This document shows, one piece after another, positions 59,215-64,000 of a stretch of DNA of 64,000 nt. Positions within the stretch are counted from its first letter, which is position 1, and the number at the start of each line of letters is the position of its first letter. The notes under the pieces are model-generated. The model ran no database searches. It saw nothing but the letters and a program-made list of their open reading frames with translations, and was not told the origin of the DNA. The position numbers and the translations under genes are program-made. The DNA lies in NCBI GenBank assembly GCA_963677395.2, contig OY781965.2, positions 2,356,001 through 2,420,000 on the forward strand, given 5' to 3'. Source of the DNA: G963667975 sp963677395. Its GTDB lineage: Bacteria; Bacteroidota; Bacteroidia; Bacteroidales; G963667975.

Positions 59215-60249
59215 ATGGAAAAAGGGTGCAAATACGGAACACACCGGGTTATCGAGCCTAAGGGGACATTGCCGCAACCGGCATTGAAGCTCGATAATAC
59301 TATGAAAATTTATGATAATGAAGTGCTGATAGATGTAAAAACATTAAACATCGACTCAGCAAGCTATACTCAGATTCGTCAGGCATGCAATGATAATGCC
59401 GATAAGATGAAAGAGATGATTTTATCCATCGTTGCCGAACGGGGAAAAATGCAGAATCCGGTAACCGGATCAGGTGGAATGCTTATTGGTACGGTAAGAG
59501 AGATTGGACCAAACTTTCCAAACAAGAAATTAAAAGTAGGTGATAAAATTGCAACCTTGGTTTCATTATCGCTTACTCCATTGAAAATTAATAAAATATT
59601 GCATCTTGAAGCAGGTCATGACCAGGTGGATGTTGATGCACAGGCCATTTTATTCGAAAGTGGAATTTATGCAGTACTTCCTGCTGATATGCCGGAAAAA
59701 CTTGCATTGGCAGCATTGGATGTTGCCGGAGCTCCGGCTCAGGTTGACCGTCTTGTGAAAGAAGGCGATACTGTTTGTATTATAGGTGGCGGTGGAAAGT
59801 CGGGCGTACTTTGCTGCTATCAGGCTATGAAAAATGTAGGAACTACCGGACGTGTAATCGTGGTAGAATATTCCAAAGAAAACGCTCAGCGAATCATTGA
59901 CCTTAAATTAGCTCATGACGTGATTATTGCCGATGCAACAAACGTTATGGATGTATATAATAAGGTAACTGCAATCACCGGACAACGAGGTTGCGATGTT
60001 ACCATCAACAATGTAAACGTTCCCAGTACCGAAATGACTTCCATTCTCATTACCAAAGGTCAGGGAACCATCTATTTCTTCTCGATGGCAACTTCGTTTA
60101 CCAAAGCTGCTTTGGGTGCCGAAGGTGTTGGAAAAGATATCAACCTCATCGTAGGAAATGGATATGCAAAGGGGCATGCAGATCTTACCTTGAATATTCT
60201 TCGTGAATCGGATGAAGTAAGAGCTCTGTTTGAAAAGTTGTATGTATAA
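59215..60249 (+). CDS. kdd: L-erythro-3,5-diaminohexanoate dehydrogenase, second copy
   Basis: 344 aa, closely related to the gene upstream: CKYGTHRVIEPKGTLPQPAL, VCIIGGGGKSGVLCCYQAMK and the same FSMATSFTKAALGAEGVG near the end. Differences cluster around residues 60-110 and 220-265 (cofactor and substrate edge). Both copies keep the dinucleotide-binding motif, so both may be active; one may favour another diamine or cofactor. It lies downstream of a strong terminator and 18 bp before kamA, so it belongs with the kam genes. No clear TAnnTTTG box was found in the 43-bp gap after the hairpin. Confidence 0.92.
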   Translation: MEKGCKYGTHRVIEPKGTLPQPALKLDNTMKIYDNEVLIDVKTLNIDSASYTQIRQACNDNADKMKEMILSIVAERGKMQNPVTGSGGMLIGTVREIGPNFPNKKLKVGDKIATLVSLSLTPLKINKILHLEAGHDQVDVDAQAILFESGIYAVLPADMPEKLALAALDVAGAPAQVDRLVKEGDTVCIIGGGGKSGVLCCYQAMKNVGTTGRVIVVEYSKENAQRIIDLKLAHDVIIADATNVMDVYNKVTAITGQRGCDVTINNVNVPSTEMTSILITKGQGTIYFFSMATSFTKAALGAEGVGKDINLIVGNGYAKGHADLTLNILRESDEVRALFEKLYV

Positions 60250-60267
60250 CACAATTAAATAAATATC

Positions 60268-61557
60268 ATGTTAGTAAATAACAGAAAAAGGTTCTTCCCC
60301 GAAGTTTCCGACGAACAATGGAATGATTGGAAATGGCAGGTGAAAAACCGTATCGAAACACTCGACCAGTTAAAGAAGTATATCAACCTTACTTCTGAAG
60401 AGGAAGAAGGTGTAAAAGAATCGCTGAAAACACTCCGTATGGCGATTACTCCGTACTATCTTTCACTGATTAATACGGAAGATAAGAACTGTCCGGTTCG
60501 CCGTCAGGCAATCCCAACCGGTATGGAAACACATCAAACGGCAGCCGATCTTTTAGATCCTTTGCATGAAGATGAAGATTCTCCTGTTCCGGGATTAACT
60601 CACCGCTATCCTGACAGAGTTTTATTCCTCATTACGGATATGTGTTCGATGTATTGTCGTCATTGTACCCGTCGTCGTTTTGCAGGTCAGAAAGATGCAG
60701 AATCTCCATCTGAAAGAATTCAAAATGCGATTGATTACATTGCACGCACCCCCGAAGTTCGCGATGTATTACTCTCAGGAGGTGATGCATTGATGGTTAG
60801 CGACAAAATGCTCGAATCCATTATTGAGCGTTTACGTGCTATTCCTCATGTCGAAATTATTCGTATCGGCAGCCGTACTCCCGTAGTTTGCCCGCAACGT
60901 ATCACCGACGATCTGGTAAATATGCTGAAAAAATATCACCCGATCTGGCTCAATACACATTTTAATCATCCAAATGAAATTACTGCTGAAGCCGCCGAAG
61001 CATGTGCAAAACTTGCCAATGCCGGTGTGCCTCTGGGTAATCAGTCTGTTTTGTTAAGAGGTGTAAACGATTGCACTCATACAATGAAAAAACTCGTTCA
61101 CAACTTAGTGAAAATCAGAGTTCGTCCGTATTATATCTATCAATGTGACCTTTCTATGGGATTGGAGCATTTTCGTACTCCGGTTTCGAAAGGTATCGAA
61201 ATCATTGAAAACTTACGCGGACATACTTCCGGTTATGCGGTTCCCACGTTTGTGGTTGATGCTCCGGGTGGTGGCGGAAAAACTCCGGTTATGCCAAATT
61301 ACGTAATTTCACAGGCTCCAGGTCGTGTGGTTCTGCGAAATTTTGAAGGTGTTATCACTACATACACTGAACCTGTCGATTATAAAGATGAATGCCAGTG
61401 TGAGGACTGTCAGAAAGAAAAACTTTTCTTAAGCCAGAAAAAAGAGGAAGAATATCGTACCGAAGGTGTTGCAGGTTTATTGAAAGGAGAACGTCTTTCA
61501 ATTGAACCTAAATCATTACTTCGTCACGAAAGAACACACAACAATAAGCACGAATAA
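60268..61557 (+). CDS. kamA: L-lysine 2,3-aminomutase
   Basis: 429 aa. Converts L-lysine to L-beta-lysine, the first step of the fermentation, using S-adenosylmethionine, a [4Fe-4S] cluster and PLP. Radical SAM motif CSMYCRHC at residues 126-133, GGDALM (about 172), PLP Lys in PGGGGKTP at residue 338, and a C-terminal zinc-type motif with CQCEDCQKE (about 380). The N-terminal segment DWKWQVKNRIETLDQLKKY is typical. Downstream kamB overlaps by one base (TAATG). Confidence 0.97.
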   Translation: MLVNNRKRFFPEVSDEQWNDWKWQVKNRIETLDQLKKYINLTSEEEEGVKESLKTLRMAITPYYLSLINTEDKNCPVRRQAIPTGMETHQTAADLLDPLHEDEDSPVPGLTHRYPDRVLFLITDMCSMYCRHCTRRRFAGQKDAESPSERIQNAIDYIARTPEVRDVLLSGGDALMVSDKMLESIIERLRAIPHVEIIRIGSRTPVVCPQRITDDLVNMLKKYHPIWLNTHFNHPNEITAEAAEACAKLANAGVPLGNQSVLLRGVNDCTHTMKKLVHNLVKIRVRPYYIYQCDLSMGLEHFRTPVSKGIEIIENLRGHTSGYAVPTFVVDAPGGGGKTPVMPNYVISQAPGRVVLRNFEGVITTYTEPVDYKDECQCEDCQKEKLFLSQKKEEEYRTEGVAGLLKGERLSIEPKSLLRHERTHNNKHE

Positions 61558-62567
61558 TGCCTTTTGTTGACGAAATAACAAACTATGAAAGTGTAGCAAT
61601 AGTCGGTTTGGAAAAAAACACAGGGAAGACGGAGTGTCTGAACTATATCCTGAACCGGCTACGAACTACACCGCATACGATTGCGCTCACATCCATCGGT
61701 ATTGATGGAGAAAGCGAGGATCAGGTTACAGGAACTCATAAGCCTGAAATCGAAATAGCGGAAAACACTTTGTTTGTTACTTCCGAAAAGCATTATCGTC
61801 AAAAACAACTTATTTCCGAAGTGTTGAATGTGGGAACACATCGCACTTCGCTCGGACGGCTGGTTACTGCCCGTGCTCTTTCTTGTGGAAAAGTACTTTT
61901 GTCCGGTCCCTCTGGTACGGCTGAACTCAAAAAAATAATCGCAGAGCTTCGAAAGACCGGTGCCCAAACGGTTCTGGTGGATGGAGCTTTTTCGCGTTTA
62001 AGTTTAAGCTCACCAGCCATCACTCAGGCAATGGTTTTGGCTACCGGAGCCGCTCTTTCTTCCGATTTGAAACAACTGATTCGTAAAACACGCTATGTGT
62101 ATGATTTGATTGAGTTGAAAGAAACGGAAGGTGTTGATAAAGATGTGTTTATGAATGTTGAAAAAGGTATCTGGGCTATTGATCACGATAAACAGTTACA
62201 CGATTTAAAAATTTCTTCAGCTTTTCTTCTGGAAAAATACAAGGAGGAAGTTTTTAAGTTCGGACATACTCTTTTTGTTGCCGGAGCTGTTACCGATAGT
62301 TTACTCAACTTTTTAAGAGTACAGAAAAATGTTTCTGAGATTGTGCTGGTAATGAAAGATTTTACCCGTATGTTTGCTTCTCAGGAAGTGTTTAATGCAT
62401 TCCTGAAAAGGGGAGGCCGGATCAATGTAATTCAAAAAACAAAACTTTTGGCAGTATGTGTCAATCCTGTAGCACCGAATGGATTTCGATTCGATTCCGG
62501 AGAGTTATGCAGGGTGATGCAGCAAAGCCTGGGTATTCCTGTATATGACATTCGTCAGATAGTGTAA
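61557..62567 (+). CDS. kamB: Lysine 5,6-aminomutase reactivase subunit KamB
   Basis: 336 aa. A P-loop-like motif GLEKNTGKT at residues 17-25 starts the protein, followed by SLGRLVTARALSCGKVLLSG and a region rich in Ala/Gly (PAITQAMVLATGAALSSDLK). It has no characterised fold beyond a nucleotide-binding core. In lysine fermenters a gene of this kind sits between kamA and kamC, and is annotated as the small partner of the KamC ATPase in reactivating the B12-dependent 5,6-aminomutase. The ATG overlaps the kamA stop by one base. Confidence rests on position and P-loop. Confidence 0.85.
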   Translation: MPFVDEITNYESVAIVGLEKNTGKTECLNYILNRLRTTPHTIALTSIGIDGESEDQVTGTHKPEIEIAENTLFVTSEKHYRQKQLISEVLNVGTHRTSLGRLVTARALSCGKVLLSGPSGTAELKKIIAELRKTGAQTVLVDGAFSRLSLSSPAITQAMVLATGAALSSDLKQLIRKTRYVYDLIELKETEGVDKDVFMNVEKGIWAIDHDKQLHDLKISSAFLLEKYKEEVFKFGHTLFVAGAVTDSLLNFLRVQKNVSEIVLVMKDFTRMFASQEVFNAFLKRGGRINVIQKTKLLAVCVNPVAPNGFRFDSGELCRVMQQSLGIPVYDIRQIV

Positions 62568-62570
62568 GAT

Positions 62571-63995
62571 ATGGAACTGAAAAAAGTACTGGAACGTAAC
62601 CCAAATCTGAAATTTGTGGTGGATAAACTGGAGCTCTATTCCGGTTTGTCACGCAAGTATCTTTATGCTTCACGGTTTAAAACGCAGATTGCTGATATTG
62701 AGCTGGAACTGAATCTCATTGAGCATGTTTTTGCTTTATTGAAAAATCCTGCTCAGGAAGAATTTATTTCCAAAATCAAAATCAAACTTATGCAGTTTAA
62801 AGATGTGAATGGTTCCATTCGCAATCTGGCAACTGCTGCAGTATTGGATGATGTAGAACTGTTCGAGCTAAAGCATTTCAGCTTGTTACAGGACGACGTG
62901 AGGCAACTTCTGGCTTTAACTGGTACTACCGTATTGGATATGCCTTCGCTGGAAAAGGTGATTATGATTCTAGATCCTCAAAATCAACGTATTCCAGGCT
63001 TTTATATATATGATGAATATAGCTCAAAACTGGCTGAAATCCGTAAGGAATACAAAACAATCAAACATCAGGAAGACCCGCATGAACATGCGGATGTAGT
63101 CAATAGCAAGGCCGACATACTATATCAGCAAAGCCTTGTACTCGAAGATGAAATTCGCGAAAAGCTTACACTGGAGCTTTCAAAACATAAAGAAATATTA
63201 AAAGATGCCATCGACAAAATCGCACATCTCGACATTTTGATAGCCAAGGCTGAAACTGCAGATAAATTACAGCTCACCAAACCGGAGATTTTAAAAGAAA
63301 CTACAATATTGCAAGGCCTGTTCAATCCTCAACTGAAGGAACTTTTACAAAGTAAGGGGAAGGATTTTCAGGCAGTTGATATTTGCATTCCGCAAAGAGC
63401 TCATTTGATCACCGGAGCCAATATGGCCGGGAAAACTGTATTATTGAAATCGGTTGCACTTGCTCAGTACTTGATGCAATTTGGATTTTATGTGCCAGCT
63501 TCTTATGCCGGAATTGTTCCGGTAGAAGAAGTTGTTTTATGTATAAGTGATGATCAATCGGAGTTAGCCGGATTATCTTCATTTGCAGCCGAGATGATGA
63601 ATGTTAATTCGATCATCCAGCTTATCAGAAAAAAGAAAAAAATATTTGTGCTTATTGATGAGTTAGCACGTACTACCAACCCCGTTGAAGGAACTGCTTT
63701 CGTGGCTTCAATGCTCGAATTACTCGAAGAAAATAAGGTAAGAAGCTTAATTACAACTCATTATAGTGGAATTGAAACGAGTTGCCGTAAACTTCGTGTA
63801 AAAGGATTTATCCGTGAAAAACTAAATACGGATCTTACTATCGACAACATTAACGATTACATTGACTATTCGCTGGTTGAAGAGCAGGATCAAATAGTAC
63901 CGATGGAAGCTTTACAAATAGCGGCTTTGCTTAATGTAGATGCCTCGCTGCTCGAAAGAGCCCGCTCACTTATGAAAAAAACAGAAACAAAATAG
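62571..63995 (+). CDS. kamC: Lysine 5,6-aminomutase reactivase ATPase KamC (MutS-like)
   Basis: 474 aa. MutS-type ATPase part without the mismatch-binding domains: helical lever region (about 60-240), Walker A TGANMAGKTVLLKS at about 280-293, Walker B-like VLIDELARTTNPVEG at about 361-375 and the late THYSG switch His. Known as KamC, it probably releases damaged cobalamin from lysine 5,6-aminomutase with KamB. The family is easily confused with MutS2. Stop at 63993-63995 is complete; kamD and kamE would be expected next. Gap of 3 bp after kamB. Confidence 0.93.
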   Translation: MELKKVLERNPNLKFVVDKLELYSGLSRKYLYASRFKTQIADIELELNLIEHVFALLKNPAQEEFISKIKIKLMQFKDVNGSIRNLATAAVLDDVELFELKHFSLLQDDVRQLLALTGTTVLDMPSLEKVIMILDPQNQRIPGFYIYDEYSSKLAEIRKEYKTIKHQEDPHEHADVVNSKADILYQQSLVLEDEIREKLTLELSKHKEILKDAIDKIAHLDILIAKAETADKLQLTKPEILKETTILQGLFNPQLKELLQSKGKDFQAVDICIPQRAHLITGANMAGKTVLLKSVALAQYLMQFGFYVPASYAGIVPVEEVVLCISDDQSELAGLSSFAAEMMNVNSIIQLIRKKKKIFVLIDELARTTNPVEGTAFVASMLELLEENKVRSLITTHYSGIETSCRKLRVKGFIREKLNTDLTIDNINDYIDYSLVEEQDQIVPMEALQIAALLNVDASLLERARSLMKKTETK

Positions 63996-64000
63996 AAACC

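Noticed and set aside
61557..62567. Naming the kamB product as a generic hypothetical GTPase
   Set aside because: The fixed position between kamA and kamC with a one-base overlap makes the reactivase-subunit reading more specific.

Overview
The window looks like the chromosome of an anaerobic, amino-acid-fermenting Bacteroidetes (Bacteroidales or Marinilabiliales type). The evidence is the moderate-to-low GC content, repeated -7 boxes of the form TAnnTTTG instead of sigma70 -10/-35 pairs, weak Shine-Dalgarno sequences, Bacteroidetes-type secreted and lipoprotein families, and a lysine-fermentation gene cluster at the right end.

Left region, 1-15.6 kb: mostly minus-strand housekeeping and envelope genes. 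These are the start of a response regulator, a NatAB-like ABC exporter, a four-gene block of secreted or membrane-anchored proteins of unknown role, a GT2 glycosyltransferase, a 10-TM putative metal exporter, a small membrane protein, an SRPBCC protein and pyrE, with a divergent NUDIX gene whose start almost touches that of pyrE. The tmRNA gene (ssrA) follows at 15.7-16.1 kb.

Accessory region, 16.5-35.25 kb: the most unusual part. It is a head-to-tail array of about ten gene cassettes with integron attC-like recombination sites and no integrase in the window. Each unit begins with GTT(A/G)-type bases and ends with a 123-130 nt imperfect palindrome. The first bases of that palindrome are the reverse complement of the unit's own first 9-15 bases, as expected for integron cassettes. 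Nearly all cargo is on the plus strand: a HEPN-like protein, a GIY-YIG protein, a 6-kb five-gene radical-SAM peptide (RiPP) cluster, a membrane protein with a Cys-rich partner, a TIR-like protein, an unknown protein, an S41 protease, an SDR/DUF2867 protein, a cassette holding only a decayed reverse gene, and a 2-TM protein. The array carries parasites specific for its attC sites: a remnant of a group II intron in the attC of the peptide cassette, and two copies (one complete, one internally deleted) of an IS1182-like element, both inserted at the crossover point with target duplication CCGT.

Middle region, 35.2-51.6 kb: a small reverse gene whose stop codon comes from the truncated last attC, a carboxypeptidase-regulatory-domain surface protein, a VOC protein, a lipoprotein, a large hybrid sensor kinase, a ketopantoate-reductase-like protein, an M1 peptidase, a two-gene DUF4062 plus AlbA/ATPase operon (possible defence module), and a carbamate kinase-ornithine carbamoyltransferase pair behind a terminator-like leader hairpin.

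Right region, 52.1-64 kb: a plus-strand operon rdgB-DUF2148-asnB, then the lysine fermentation cluster. The order is CoA-transferase subunit A, kal, kce, a four-helix-bundle (S23-like) gene, kdd, a strong terminator, a second kdd, kamA (lysine 2,3-aminomutase), and kamB/kamC (reactivase of lysine 5,6-aminomutase). kamD and kamE would be expected just beyond the window. Together these convert lysine through beta-lysine, 3,5-diaminohexanoate, 3-keto-5-aminohexanoate and 3-aminobutyryl-CoA to crotonyl-CoA and short-chain acids.
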